Below the pieces are notes generated by a model. The model saw only the letters and a list, made by a program, of their open reading frames with translations, was not told where the DNA came from and ran no database searches. A DNA stretch of 64,000 nt from Phreatobacter cathodiphilus. Its GTDB lineage: Bacteria > Pseudomonadota > Alphaproteobacteria > Rhizobiales > Phreatobacteraceae. Below are positions 53,286-61,591 of the stretch, piece after piece. The position numbers and the translations under genes are program-made. Each line of letters starts with the position of its first letter. Position 1 is the stretch's first letter. Location of the stretch: the NCBI RefSeq assembly GCF_003008515.1, contig NZ_CP027668.1, positions 1-64,000 on the forward strand, given 5' to 3'.

Positions 53286-56183
53286 TCAGCGGTCCCGCTT
53301 GCCCCCGAAGGGCTTGCCGCCCGGCTTGCCGCCGAAGGGCTTTCCGCCGGGTTTGCCGCCGAAGCTCTTGCCACCGAAGCTCTTGCCGCCGGAGGGACGA
53401 TCGCCGAAGGAGCGCTCGCCGCGACCGCCGCCGAAGCTCTTGCCGCCCGACGGACGATCGCCGAAGGAGCGCTCGCCGCGACCGCCGCCGAAGCTCTTGC
53501 CGCCGGAGGGCTTGTCGCCGAACGAGCGTCCACCCGAGGGGCGATCGCCGAAGCTCTTGCCGCCAAAGGGCTTGCCGCCGCGGGGACGATCGCCGTCCGG
53601 ACGCTCGGCCCGGTCGCCGAAGCGGCTCTCGCGCGGCTTGAAGTCACGGCCGCCGCTCCGCTCCTCGCGGTCGCCCCAGGGCTTGAAGTCACGGCGCGGC
53701 GCATCGCCGTCACGATCCCGGAACGGACGCTCGCCACGCGGCTTGAAGTCGCCACGCGGAGCGTCGCCGTCGCGATCCCGGAACGGACGGTCGCCACGCG
53801 GCTTGAACTCGCCACGGGGCCTGAACTCGCCACGCGGGGCGTCCCCGTCGCGATCCCGAAACGGACGATCGCCACGCGGCTTGAACTCGCCGCGGGGCCT
53901 GAACTCGCCACGCGGAGCGTCGCCGTCGCGGTCCCGGAACGGGCGGTCACCGCGCGGCTTGAAATCGCCGCGGGGCTTGAACTCGCCGCGCGGGGCATCG
54001 CCGTCCCGGTCGCGGAAGGGCCGGTCGCCGCGCGGCTTGAAGTCGCGGCGCGGTGCGTCGCCGTCCCGGTCGCGGAAGGGGCGCTCGCCACGCGGCTTGA
54101 AGTCGCCGCGCGGGGCATCGTCGCGGCTGCGGAACGGGCGCTCGCCGCGATCCTCCGTCTGGCGCGCCTGGCGGCTCTCGAAGCGTTCCTGCCGCGCGGC
54201 GGCCGGTTCGTCACCGCCCATCTTCTCGACGCGCACGCGCCGGCCACGGGAATCGGTCAAGGGAGCGCCGCGCTTGAAGTCGCGCTCGCCGCCCTCCTCG
54301 CCGGGCCGTCCGCCCTTATAGGCCGGCCGCGCCTTGTTGCGCGGGCCGAAATCGGTCGCCTCGCCGTCTCGCCAGACGCGCGGACGGTTGCCGAAGCGGT
54401 GCTCCGGCGTCCTGCCGGCGCCGCGCTCGCCCTCGTCGCGGTCACGGCCGAAGCGGGCCGGACGCTCGTCGCGGCCGAAGCGGGAGGGCCGCTCGTCGCG
54501 GTCGCCGAAGCGGGAGGGCCGCTCGCCGCGTCCCTCGAAACGGGCCGGCCGGGCGTCGCGCTCGGGGCGCCCTTCGGGACGGCCCTTGCGGGAGGAACGC
54601 TCCTCGCGGGCCCCCACCTGCTCGAAGACCGGCCGGTCGAACTCCACGCCGGCGAGCTCGGAGAGCTCCTCGCCGAGCTGGTCGCGCAGCACCCGCGTGC
54701 GGATCTCGTCCACCTCGCCCTCGGGCAGCTCGCCGAGCTGGAAGGGACCGAAGGAGACGCGGATGAGGCGGTTCACGTCGAGGCCGATGGCGCCGAGGAC
54801 GTTCTTCACCTCGCGGTTCTTGCCCTCGCGCAGCGACAGGGTGAGCCAGCTGTTGGCGCCCTGCACGCGGTCGAGCTCGGCCTCGATCGGCCCGTACTCG
54901 ATGCCGTCCACCTCGATGCCCTTGCGCAGGCGGTCGAGGGTCGTCTGGTCCACGCTGCCATGGGCGCGCACGCGGTAGCGGCGCAGCCAGCCGGTGGCGG
55001 GCAGCGCGAGCACGCGGGCGAGGCCGCCGTCGTTGGTCAGCAGCAGCAGGCCCTCGGTGTTGATGTCGAGGCGCCCCACCGTCACCACCCGCGGCAGGTC
55101 GTCGGGCAGGCGGTCGAAGATGGTCGGGCGGCCCTCCGGATCGCTGTTGGTGGTCACCAGGCCGGCGGGCTTGTGGTAGAGCCACAGCCGGGTGCGCTCG
55201 CGCTCCGGCAGTTTCTCGCCGTCCACCAGCACCACGTCGCGCTCGGTGACGTTCATCGCGGGCGAGGTCAGCACCGTGCCGTTGACGCTGACGCGCCCGG
55301 CTTCGATCCACTCCTCGGCCTCGCGCCGCGAGCACAGGCCCGCGCGGGCGAGGACGCGGGCGATGCGCTCCTCGCCGCGGTTGACGGGCTCGAACGAGCG
55401 GTCGCGCTCGCGCGGCACGGTGTTGCGGTCGCGCTGGCCGCGCTCCTCGGCGAACGAGCGCTTCGGGCGGTCCTCGCGACTGCTGCGCTCGGCGCGCGGC
55501 TTCTTCTCGATGCCGGCCTCGCGGGCCAGCGCCTTCACCACCGGATCCTCGTCGATGTCGTCGAGGAAGGCGGGCATGTCCTCGTCGGCGGCGATGGGAT
55601 CGTAGGCCTCGATCCGCGCGGCCTTGCCCTTGCGGCCGCCCTTGGCGGGCTTCTCGACGGCAGGTTCGGCCTCGGCGGCGGGAGCCGGGGCCTCCGTGAC
55701 GGGGGCGGCCTCGGCCTTCGCGGCCTTCGCGGTCTTGGCCTTGGAGGCAGCCTTGGCCTTCGGCGCCTCGGCGGCGGCCGGGACGGTCTCGGCGGGGGCG
55801 GTTTCGATGGGAGCGGCGGCCTTGGCGGTCTTGGTCTTAGCCGCGGTCGCCTTACCCGGCTTGGCGGCATTGGTCTTGGCAGGAATTGTTTTCGCCGGAG
55901 CGGCCTCGGCGGCCTTCGCCTTGATCGTCTTGGCGGTCGTGCTTTTCGCCTTTGCGGCGGTCACGGCCTCGGCCGGAGCGGCCTCGGCGGCCTTCGCCTT
56001 CGCCGTCTTCGCGATGGCGGTCTTCGCCTTGGCGGCGGTCACGGCCTCGGCCGGAACGGCGGCAGCCTTCGCGGCCTTCTTGGCGGCGGCGGGCTTGGTC
56101 TCGGCGGCGGCCGGAGCGGCTTTGGAATCGGTTTTGCGCGTCCGGCTGGGGGCCGGACGGTCATCGTCGCGCTTGCGGGGCAT
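53286..56183 (-). CDS. RluB/RsuA-family pseudouridine synthase with long repeat extensions
   Basis: 965 residues, far longer than the 240-300 residue core family. Residues 1-190 are Lys/Ala-rich and histone-like (repeats of AKTKTAKAAA type). The core is at about 270-515: an S4 domain (ERIARVLARAGLCSRREAEEW) and a catalytic domain with D373 in GRLDINTEGLLLLTNDGG. A tail of about 445 residues follows, rich in Arg, Gly, Asp and Phe, with about seven copies of a unit like FKPRGDRPFRDRDGDAPRG and later SFGDRPSGGKSFGGGRGER repeats. The core would isomerise a uridine in 23S rRNA; the tails probably bind RNA or condense. The start at 56183 is divergent from tadA. Confidence 0.88.
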   Translation of the reverse strand: MPRKRDDDRPAPSRTRKTDSKAAPAAAETKPAAAKKAAKAAAVPAEAVTAAKAKTAIAKTAKAKAAEAAPAEAVTAAKAKSTTAKTIKAKAAEAAPAKTIPAKTNAAKPGKATAAKTKTAKAAAPIETAPAETVPAAAEAPKAKAASKAKTAKAAKAEAAPVTEAPAPAAEAEPAVEKPAKGGRKGKAARIEAYDPIAADEDMPAFLDDIDEDPVVKALAREAGIEKKPRAERSSREDRPKRSFAEERGQRDRNTVPRERDRSFEPVNRGEERIARVLARAGLCSRREAEEWIEAGRVSVNGTVLTSPAMNVTERDVVLVDGEKLPERERTRLWLYHKPAGLVTTNSDPEGRPTIFDRLPDDLPRVVTVGRLDINTEGLLLLTNDGGLARVLALPATGWLRRYRVRAHGSVDQTTLDRLRKGIEVDGIEYGPIEAELDRVQGANSWLTLSLREGKNREVKNVLGAIGLDVNRLIRVSFGPFQLGELPEGEVDEIRTRVLRDQLGEELSELAGVEFDRPVFEQVGAREERSSRKGRPEGRPERDARPARFEGRGERPSRFGDRDERPSRFGRDERPARFGRDRDEGERGAGRTPEHRFGNRPRVWRDGEATDFGPRNKARPAYKGGRPGEEGGERDFKRGAPLTDSRGRRVRVEKMGGDEPAAARQERFESRQARQTEDRGERPFRSRDDAPRGDFKPRGERPFRDRDGDAPRRDFKPRGDRPFRDRDGDAPRGEFKPRGDFKPRGDRPFRDRDGDAPRGEFRPRGEFKPRGDRPFRDRDGDAPRGEFRPRGEFKPRGDRPFRDRDGDAPRGDFKPRGERPFRDRDGDAPRRDFKPWGDREERSGGRDFKPRESRFGDRAERPDGDRPRGGKPFGGKSFGDRPSGGRSFGDKPSGGKSFGGGRGERSFGDRPSGGKSFGGGRGERSFGDRPSGGKSFGGKSFGGKPGGKPFGGKPGGKPFGGKRDR
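53396..53509 (-). repeat. 57-bp tandem duplication in the tail of the pseudouridine synthase gene
   Basis: Two copies, 53396-53452 and 53453-53509, are identical over the first 52 bases. Each encodes 19 residues of the RGG-like tail (GERSFGDRPSGGKSFGGGR in reverse orientation). Confidence 0.85.
53690..54125 (-). repeat. in-frame tandem repeats (about 60 bp) in the tail of the pseudouridine synthase gene
   Basis: About seven imperfect units, some with an 18-bp insert, encode variants of FKPRGDRPFRDRDGDAPRG. The units differ mostly at synonymous positions (for example ggaacggacg, gaaacggacg and gaagggccgg), so the protein sequence is kept while the DNA has drifted. Confidence 0.85.
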
Positions 56184-56278
56184 GGGGTTCTCGTGAGATC
56201 GGGTTGTCGCGGCGCCATCCGGCGTGCGCGGCCGGGTGCCCCGGCAGGAGCGCGGGCCTTTAGCACGAACGGGGCGAA

Positions 56279-56755
56279 ATGGCGAGAGCCGGTGATTCGC
56301 AGCAGCCGCAGGCGGCATCGACGCCCATGGCGGAGGCTCTGGGTGAAGCCCGCGCGGCCGCCGCGCGCGGCGAGGTGCCGGTCGGTGCGGTGATCGTCCG
56401 CGACGGCGTCGTCATCGCCCGCGCCGGCAACCGCACCCTCGCCGACCGCGACCCGACCGCCCACGCGGAGATCGTCGCCATCCGCCTCGCCTGCGCCGCC
56501 CTCGGGTCCGAACGCTTGCCCGGCTGCGACCTCTACGTGACCCTCGAACCCTGCCCGATGTGCGCCGCCGCCATCTCCTTCGCCCGCATCCGCCGGCTCT
56601 ATTTCGGCGCGGCGGACGTGAAGGGCGGGGCGGTCGAGAACGGCGTCAGGCTCTATGGGAGCTCCACCTGCCACCACCGGCCGGAGGTCTATGGGGGATT
56701 GAGCGAGACCGCATCCGCCGAGCTCCTGCGCGACTTCTTCCGCGACCGCCGCTAG
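56279..56755 (+). CDS. tadA: tRNA-specific adenosine deaminase
   Basis: 158 residues. The zinc site is complete: H62 and E64 (PTAHAEIVAI) and C92 and C95 (LEPCPMCAAAI). EVPVGAVIVRDG and FGAADVKGGAVENGVRLYG are typical. It converts A34 to inosine in tRNA-Arg(ACG), an essential step for reading CGN codons. An ATG at 56327 is an alternative start. It is divergent from the pseudouridine synthase gene and shares a CTAG with the convergent permease gene (56752-56755), which gives the stop of both. Confidence 0.94.
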   Translation: MARAGDSQQPQAASTPMAEALGEARAAAARGEVPVGAVIVRDGVVIARAGNRTLADRDPTAHAEIVAIRLACAALGSERLPGCDLYVTLEPCPMCAAAISFARIRRLYFGAADVKGGAVENGVRLYGSSTCHHRPEVYGGLSETASAELLRDFFRDRR

Positions 56756-58452
56756 GCGCCCGGCCGCGAGCCGAGGCGGGTGTCGCGCGCGATCATCCGG
56801 GTGAGGATGACGACCGGCACGATGCCGATGGCGACGATCACCAGCGCGCCCGTGGAAGCCTGGGCGAGCCGCTCGTCGGAAGCGAGGTTGTAGACTCGGA
56901 TGGCGAGCGTGTCGAAATTGAACGGCCTGACGATGATGGTCGCCGGCAGCTCCTTCAGCACGTCGACGAAGACGAGCAGCGCCGCCGTCAGCAGCGGCCG
57001 CCGCAGCATGGGGGCATGGATGGCGGCCGCGACCTTGGCCGCGCTGGCGCCCAGCGTGCGCGCGGCGGCGTCGAGGGAGGCCGGGATCTGGTGCAGGCCC
57101 GATTCCACCGGGCCCGCCGCGACGGCGAGGAACCGGACGAGATAGGCGTAGAGCAGCGCGGCGGCGGTGCCGGAGAAGAGCAGGCCGGTGCCCCAGCCGA
57201 AGGCCGCCTTCGCCCAGCCGTCCAGCGCCGCGTCGAACCCGCCCAACGCCATCAGGATGCCGACGGCGATGACGGTGCCCGGCACCGCATAGCCGATGCT
57301 GGCGATGCGGATGGCGGTGGTGGTCACGGGACCCGGCGACAGCCGCCCCGCATAGGCGACCAGCGTCGCGGCCGTCACCACGAGCACGGCGGCGGCGCCG
57401 GCGAGAACGAAGGAGTTCTGGGCATAGGTGAGGAAGCGCCCGCTCAGCAGCGGGTCGCCGTCGAGGGCGTGCAGGCGCAACAGCGCCGCCACCGGCAGGA
57501 TGAAGCCGAGGAGGACCGGCAGGCCGCAGGCGATGAAGGCGAGGGCGCCGGCGCGCCGGGTCAGGTACAGCGGCGCGATGGTGCGGTGGCGCCTGCCGCC
57601 GGCGCCGAAGCGGCGGTCGCGCCGGGCCAGGAATTCGACGGCGACGAGCAGGAGCACGAAGCCGAGGAGGCCGGTGGCGAGTTGCGCCGCCGCCACCCGG
57701 TCGCCGAGGCCGAACCAGGTCCGGTAGATGGTCGTGGTGAAGGTCGTCACGCCGAAATACTGCACCGTGCCGAAGTCGGCGAGCGCCTCCATCAGCGCCA
57801 GCGCCACGCCGGCGGCGATGGCCGGCCGGGCCATGGGCAGGCCGACGCGCAGGCAGGCGGTCCAGGGGCTGGCGCCGAGGGTGCGCGCCGCCTCCAGCAC
57901 GCAGGTCGACTGGTCGAGAAAGGCGGCCCGGGCGAGGAGATAGACGTAAGGGTAGAGCACGAGGGTCAGCATGAGGCTGACGCCGGGCAGGTTGTGGATC
58001 TCGGGAAACCAGTAGTTGCCCCGCGACCAGCCGAACATCGCCCTCAGGCCGCTCTGGATCGGGCCGGCGAAAGCCATGGCGTCGGTATAGGCATAGCCGA
58101 TGATGTAGGCGGGAACGGCGAGGGGCAGCAGCAGCAGCCACTCGAAGGCGCGCGAGCCGGGGAAGCGGCAGAGCGTCACCAGCCAGGCGGTGCCGACGCC
58201 GATCGCCGCCGTTCCGGCGCCCACCATCACCATGAGCCCCAGCGTGTTCAGCACGATCTCGGCCAGCACCGTCTCGGCGAGATGGGCGATGGAGCCGCTG
58301 CCGCGCTGGAAGATGCTGAGCGCCACCGCCAGGATCGGCGTCGCCACCACCGCCGCCAGGACCAAAGCCAGCCCCAGCAACGCAGGACGCCCGGCCATGA
58401 CGACCGGGCGCTGCGGGGCGGGGGAGGAGGGGCCGAGGACGGCGTCGGTCAA
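56752..58452 (-). CDS. ferric iron ABC transporter, fused permease
   Basis: 566 residues with about twelve membrane helices in two homologous BPD_transp halves, as in FbpB/SfuB/AfuB. Each half has an EAA-type loop: EAARTLGASPWTACLRVGLPMARPA and DAAARTLGASAAKVAAAIHAPMLRRP (partial). It moves Fe3+ delivered by the periplasmic binding protein. It starts 4 nt after the binding-protein gene. The ATP-binding subunit (FbpC) is not in the window, since the next gene on this side is tadA in the other direction. Confidence 0.92.
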   Translation of the reverse strand: MTDAVLGPSSPAPQRPVVMAGRPALLGLALVLAAVVATPILAVALSIFQRGSGSIAHLAETVLAEIVLNTLGLMVMVGAGTAAIGVGTAWLVTLCRFPGSRAFEWLLLLPLAVPAYIIGYAYTDAMAFAGPIQSGLRAMFGWSRGNYWFPEIHNLPGVSLMLTLVLYPYVYLLARAAFLDQSTCVLEAARTLGASPWTACLRVGLPMARPAIAAGVALALMEALADFGTVQYFGVTTFTTTIYRTWFGLGDRVAAAQLATGLLGFVLLLVAVEFLARRDRRFGAGGRRHRTIAPLYLTRRAGALAFIACGLPVLLGFILPVAALLRLHALDGDPLLSGRFLTYAQNSFVLAGAAAVLVVTAATLVAYAGRLSPGPVTTTAIRIASIGYAVPGTVIAVGILMALGGFDAALDGWAKAAFGWGTGLLFSGTAAALLYAYLVRFLAVAAGPVESGLHQIPASLDAAARTLGASAAKVAAAIHAPMLRRPLLTAALLVFVDVLKELPATIIVRPFNFDTLAIRVYNLASDERLAQASTGALVIVAIGIVPVVILTRMIARDTRLGSRPGA

Positions 58453-58456
58453 GGCA

Positions 58457-59491
58457 TCACTTCCAGCCGGCGCGGTCCATGATCTTCAGGGCCTCGGCAT
58501 TGTTGCGGGCGAAGACGCGGGCATTGAGCGCATCGACCTTGAACTTGCCCCAGGCGGCGACGTGGGGCGGCGGCTCCACCCCGGCGACGACCGGATATTC
58601 CGAATTGCCGAAGGCGAAGTAGCGCTGCGCCGAGGGGGTCGAGAGATATTCGAGGAAGGCCTTGGCCGCGTCGATGTTCTTGGCGTGGCGGGCGATGCCG
58701 GCCGCCGAGATGTTGACGTGGGTGCCGCGGTCCGCCTGATTGGGGAACACGACGCGCAGCTTCTCCACCACCGCCTTGTCCTCCGGCTTGGAGGACAGCG
58801 CCATCCGGCCGAAATAGTAGGTGTTGGCGACGGCGATGTCGCCCTCGCCGGCCGCGGCGGCCCTGATCTGGTCGGTGTCGCCGCCGCGCGGCGGGCGGGC
58901 CATGTTGGCGACGACGCCGCGCGCCCAGGCCTCGGTCTTCTCCGGCCCGTGGGCGGCGAGGACCGACCCGGTCAGCGACTGGTTGTAGACGTTGGTCGAG
59001 GAGCGGATCAGCACCTTGCCCTTCCATTTCGGGTCGGCGAGATCCTCATAGCTGCCGATCGCGCCTTCGGCCACCTTGTCCTTGGCGACCAGGAACACGC
59101 GGGCGCGGGTGGAGAAGCCGAACCAGTTGCCGTCGGGATCGCGCAGGTTCGCGGGGATGCGGCTCGCCAGCGTCTCGGAGGCGAAGGGCTGCAGCAGGCC
59201 CATGCCCTGCGCCTTCTCGATGCGGCCCGCATCCACCGTGATCAGCACGTCGGCGGGGGAGTTCGCGCCCTCGCTCTGCATGCGGGCGAGCAGCGGGTCC
59301 TCGCCGGCCTCGACGCGGTTGATGGCGATGCCGGTCTGCTTGGTGAAGTCCGAATAGAGCGCCTCGTCAGTGTCGTAGTGGCGCGAGGAATAGAGGTTGA
59401 GGGTGCGCGTCTGGGCGCGCAGCAGCGCCGGACTGGCGACGAGCAGGGCGGCGCCGCCGAGGAGGGCGCGACGGGTGGGGGACGGGGCCAT
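58457..59491 (-). CDS. ferric iron ABC transporter substrate-binding protein (FbpA/FutA-like)
   Basis: 344 residues with a Tat-like signal (SPTRRALLGGAALLVASPALLRAQ). Mature features: LNLYSSRHYDTDEALYSDF (His-Tyr pair of the iron site) and ANTYYFGRM (Tyr-Tyr pair), as in FutA/FbpA. It binds Fe3+ in the periplasm. The ATG at 59491 has GGAGA 7 nt upstream; an in-frame TTG four codons earlier overlaps that site and is less likely. The gene leads the permease (4 nt gap). Two Irr-like boxes lie 113-152 nt upstream. Confidence 0.93.
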   Translation of the reverse strand: MAPSPTRRALLGGAALLVASPALLRAQTRTLNLYSSRHYDTDEALYSDFTKQTGIAINRVEAGEDPLLARMQSEGANSPADVLITVDAGRIEKAQGMGLLQPFASETLASRIPANLRDPDGNWFGFSTRARVFLVAKDKVAEGAIGSYEDLADPKWKGKVLIRSSTNVYNQSLTGSVLAAHGPEKTEAWARGVVANMARPPRGGDTDQIRAAAAGEGDIAVANTYYFGRMALSSKPEDKAVVEKLRVVFPNQADRGTHVNISAAGIARHAKNIDAAKAFLEYLSTPSAQRYFAFGNSEYPVVAGVEPPPHVAAWGKFKVDALNARVFARNNAEALKIMDRAGWK

Positions 59492-59560
59492 GGGGGTCTC
59501 CAACGGGCGGTTCTTGCGCTGCGGACCGGGGGGCGGACCGGGGGCGGGAAAGGGTGCGCG

Positions 59561-59589
59561 ACTATCCTATCGCCGGTTCCGCAGGGCAA
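59561..59589 (-). promoter_or_regulatory. candidate -35/-10 promoter of the iron transporter genes
   Basis: On the minus strand TTGCCC (59584-59589) and GATAGT (59561-59566) are separated by 17 nt, a plausible sigma-70-type promoter. It lies 70 nt before the start codon and just downstream of the two inverted repeats. Confidence 0.35.
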
Positions 59590-59603
59590 GACCGTGGAAC
59601 AAC

Positions 59604-59643
59604 ATTGGAATGACTCCAGACATCTGTTTGGAATGTCTCCAAA
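59604..59643. promoter_or_regulatory. tandem Irr/ICE-like operators upstream of the iron transporter genes
   Basis: TTTGGAATGTCTCCAAA (59627-59643) is a perfect 6-bp inverted repeat with a 5-nt centre. ATTGGAATGACTCCAGA (59604-59620) is a second, less perfect copy, 23 bp away start to start, close to two helical turns. Both share TTGGAATGNCTCCA. Copy 2 agrees with the Irr iron-control consensus TTTAGAA-N3-TTCTAAA at 11 of 14 defined positions. Iron-dependent control through Irr is the best guess. Confidence 0.6.
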
Positions 59644-59771
59644 TGCGGAAATTTGTTGAAACACTCAGTCAACTTGCAGGCGCCTCAGGGCTGCAGATCG
59701 CGGCCGTTCCGGGGCCGTGACCGCCGGGGCGCCGGATCAAAAATCTGCGACCGAAACGCGCAGCCCCCGCG

Positions 59772-60587
59772 TCAGCGGCGTCCGGCCGCCGCATAGGCGC
59801 CGCTGCAGGCGATGAAATGATCGGTGCGGAACTGCCGCTCCGCCCGGCCGTAGACCAGCGGCGCGCCGTCGGGCTGCGTCATCTCGCCTCCGGCCGCCGC
59901 GAGAACGGCATGGGCGGCGGCGATGTCCCATTCGGTGATGGAGGCGAAGCGGGCGCTGACGTCGGCCTCTCCCTCGGCGATGAGCGTGTACTTCAGCGAC
60001 GAGCCCACCGGGCGCTGCTCGCCGATGCCGCGCCCGGCGTAATAGGCGCTGGTGGCGGCGTCGGGATGGGAGCGGCTCACCAGCGCGACGGGCCCGCCGG
60101 CGGGCAGGGGGCGCGTGCGGATGGTCCGGCGACGGGTCGCTGCGGAGATGGGAGCACCGGGGGGCAGTTCCATGGCCTCGGCCTTCGACCCCGCCCCCAG
60201 CCACAGCCGCGACAGGGCCGGCGCAAAGACGACTCCCGCCACCGGCCGGCCGTCGGCGATGAGGCCGATGTTCACGGTGAACTCGCCGTTCTGGCTGATG
60301 AACTCGCGCGTGCCGTCGAGCGGGTCGACGGCGACGAGCATCCGCGTCGAGGCCGGCCACCGGCCGGCGGCGGCGGCCTCCTCGGCGAGCACCGGCACCT
60401 CCGGCAGCAGGCCGGCGAGCCCCGCCAGGATGACCTGCTCCGCCGCGTGGTCGGCGGCCGTGACCGGCGACCCGTCGCTCTTGATCGACGACGCCCCGCC
60501 GTAATGGGCCATGATCGCGGCCCCTGCCGTGCTGGCGAGGGTGCCGAGGGCATCGAGCAGGCGCGCGTCGGTGAAATCGGTGCTCAT
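59772..60587 (-). CDS. cysQ: 3'(2'),5'-bisphosphate nucleotidase CysQ
   Basis: 271 residues of the inositol-monophosphatase fold. Metal motifs VDPLDGTREF and EWDIAAAHAVLAAAGGEM are present, along with VLAEEAAA. It removes the 3' phosphate from PAP formed in sulfate assimilation. Length and motifs suit CysQ rather than SuhB. It is divergent from the extensin-like gene and ends 280 nt before the iron-binding protein gene on the same strand. Confidence 0.92.
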   Translation of the reverse strand: MSTDFTDARLLDALGTLASTAGAAIMAHYGGASSIKSDGSPVTAADHAAEQVILAGLAGLLPEVPVLAEEAAAAGRWPASTRMLVAVDPLDGTREFISQNGEFTVNIGLIADGRPVAGVVFAPALSRLWLGAGSKAEAMELPPGAPISAATRRRTIRTRPLPAGGPVALVSRSHPDAATSAYYAGRGIGEQRPVGSSLKYTLIAEGEADVSARFASITEWDIAAAHAVLAAAGGEMTQPDGAPLVYGRAERQFRTDHFIACSGAYAAAGRR

Positions 60588-60744
60588 CGGGCCTGACTAG
60601 GCGAAGCCGCTGCGCGAAGGAAGTGTCTCCTCGCCGGACAGCCGCGCAATCCTTTCTTTACCGCCTTTCTTGGCAGCCTGTTCACCCGGCCGCGCCATGA
60701 TGAACGGCACGTTAGGGACATTTCCCGCATTTTCGGAAAAGCCG

Positions 60745-61521
60745 ATGAGTGTTGCGTTCGGCACACAGCGCCCGGGCCGCCGGGCCTTCAGATGGTTCGC
60801 CTTCGCCCTGGTCGCCCTGACCATGGCGGCCTGCGGCCGCTATGCCTATGAGCGGCGCGAGCAGTGGCGCTCCGACCTCGAGAGCCGCTGCATGGCCTCG
60901 GGCGCCGTGCAGATGTCGCGCTACGTCCAGCGCGCCAACACCATCAACGGGCCCGGCACCTGCGGCATGGACTATCCGCTGCGCGTCGCCGCCCAGGCGC
61001 GCGGGCAGGTCGCCTACAACCGCCCGCAGACGCTCGCCTGCCAGATGGTGCCGACCGTCGATCGCTGGATCGACAATGTCGTGCAGCCGGCGGCCCAGCG
61101 CTGGTTCGGCGCCGCCGTCCTCGAGGTGAAGGCCGGCTCCTATTCCTGCCGCGGCATCCGCGGCGGCCGCTCCGGCCGCATGTCGGAACATTCCTTCGGC
61201 AATGCCCTCGACGTCTTCGCCTTCGTCCTGTCGAGCGGCCATACCGTGGTGATCCGCCAGCACTGGCGCGGCGAGACGGCCGAGTCGGGCTTCCTGCGTG
61301 AGATCTTCGTGCGCGCCTGCGACCATTTCACCACGGTGCTCGGCCCCGGCGCCGACCCGTTCCACTACGACCACTTCCACCTCGACCTCGCCCGCCACGA
61401 TCCCCGCTGGACCCGCCGCGTCTGCCGTCCGCGGCCCGAGACGGTGCAGATGCTGCAACCGTCCTCGCCCGGCGGCGCCTTCGGCTGGGGCATGAGCCAG
61501 CCGCGCATGCTGACGCGCTGA
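60745..61521 (+). CDS. extensin-like C-terminal (LAS-peptidase-like) lipoprotein
   Basis: 258 residues. The N-terminus has a hydrophobic segment ending in LTMAAC (possible lipobox, Cys30). The extensin-like C domain has CGMDYPLRVAA and the LAS metallopeptidase pattern: SEHSFGNALDVFAF (SxHxxGxAxD with H149 and D156) and YDHFHLDLARH (HxH at 210-212). These are the zinc ligands of D,D-carboxypeptidase-like enzymes, so a role in peptidoglycan processing is likely although the family name comes from plant extensins. The ATG at 60745 is chosen from the hydrophobic start; an upstream ATG at 60670 is less likely. Confidence 0.87.
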   Translation: MSVAFGTQRPGRRAFRWFAFALVALTMAACGRYAYERREQWRSDLESRCMASGAVQMSRYVQRANTINGPGTCGMDYPLRVAAQARGQVAYNRPQTLACQMVPTVDRWIDNVVQPAAQRWFGAAVLEVKAGSYSCRGIRGGRSGRMSEHSFGNALDVFAFVLSSGHTVVIRQHWRGETAESGFLREIFVRACDHFTTVLGPGADPFHYDHFHLDLARHDPRWTRRVCRPRPETVQMLQPSSPGGAFGWGMSQPRMLTR

Positions 61522-61591
61522 GGCGCGCGGCCGCGGCGTCAGCCTTTCGATCCGGCGGCGCATCCCCTACATTCCGGCATGCGCCGTCCGC

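Noticed and set aside
53690-54125. Regularly spaced repeats resembling a CRISPR array
   Set aside because: The units are contiguous and in frame, with no unique spacers, and encode the tail of the pseudouridine synthase. No cas genes are present.
53169-56393. Very long open frame on the plus strand opposite the pseudouridine synthase gene (about 1070 codons)
   Set aside because: It is an antisense shadow. High G+C and the Arg/Gly-rich repeats remove stop codons. Its translation is Ala/Leu/Arg-rich with no domain, while the minus strand encodes a recognisable S4 plus pseudouridine synthase core.
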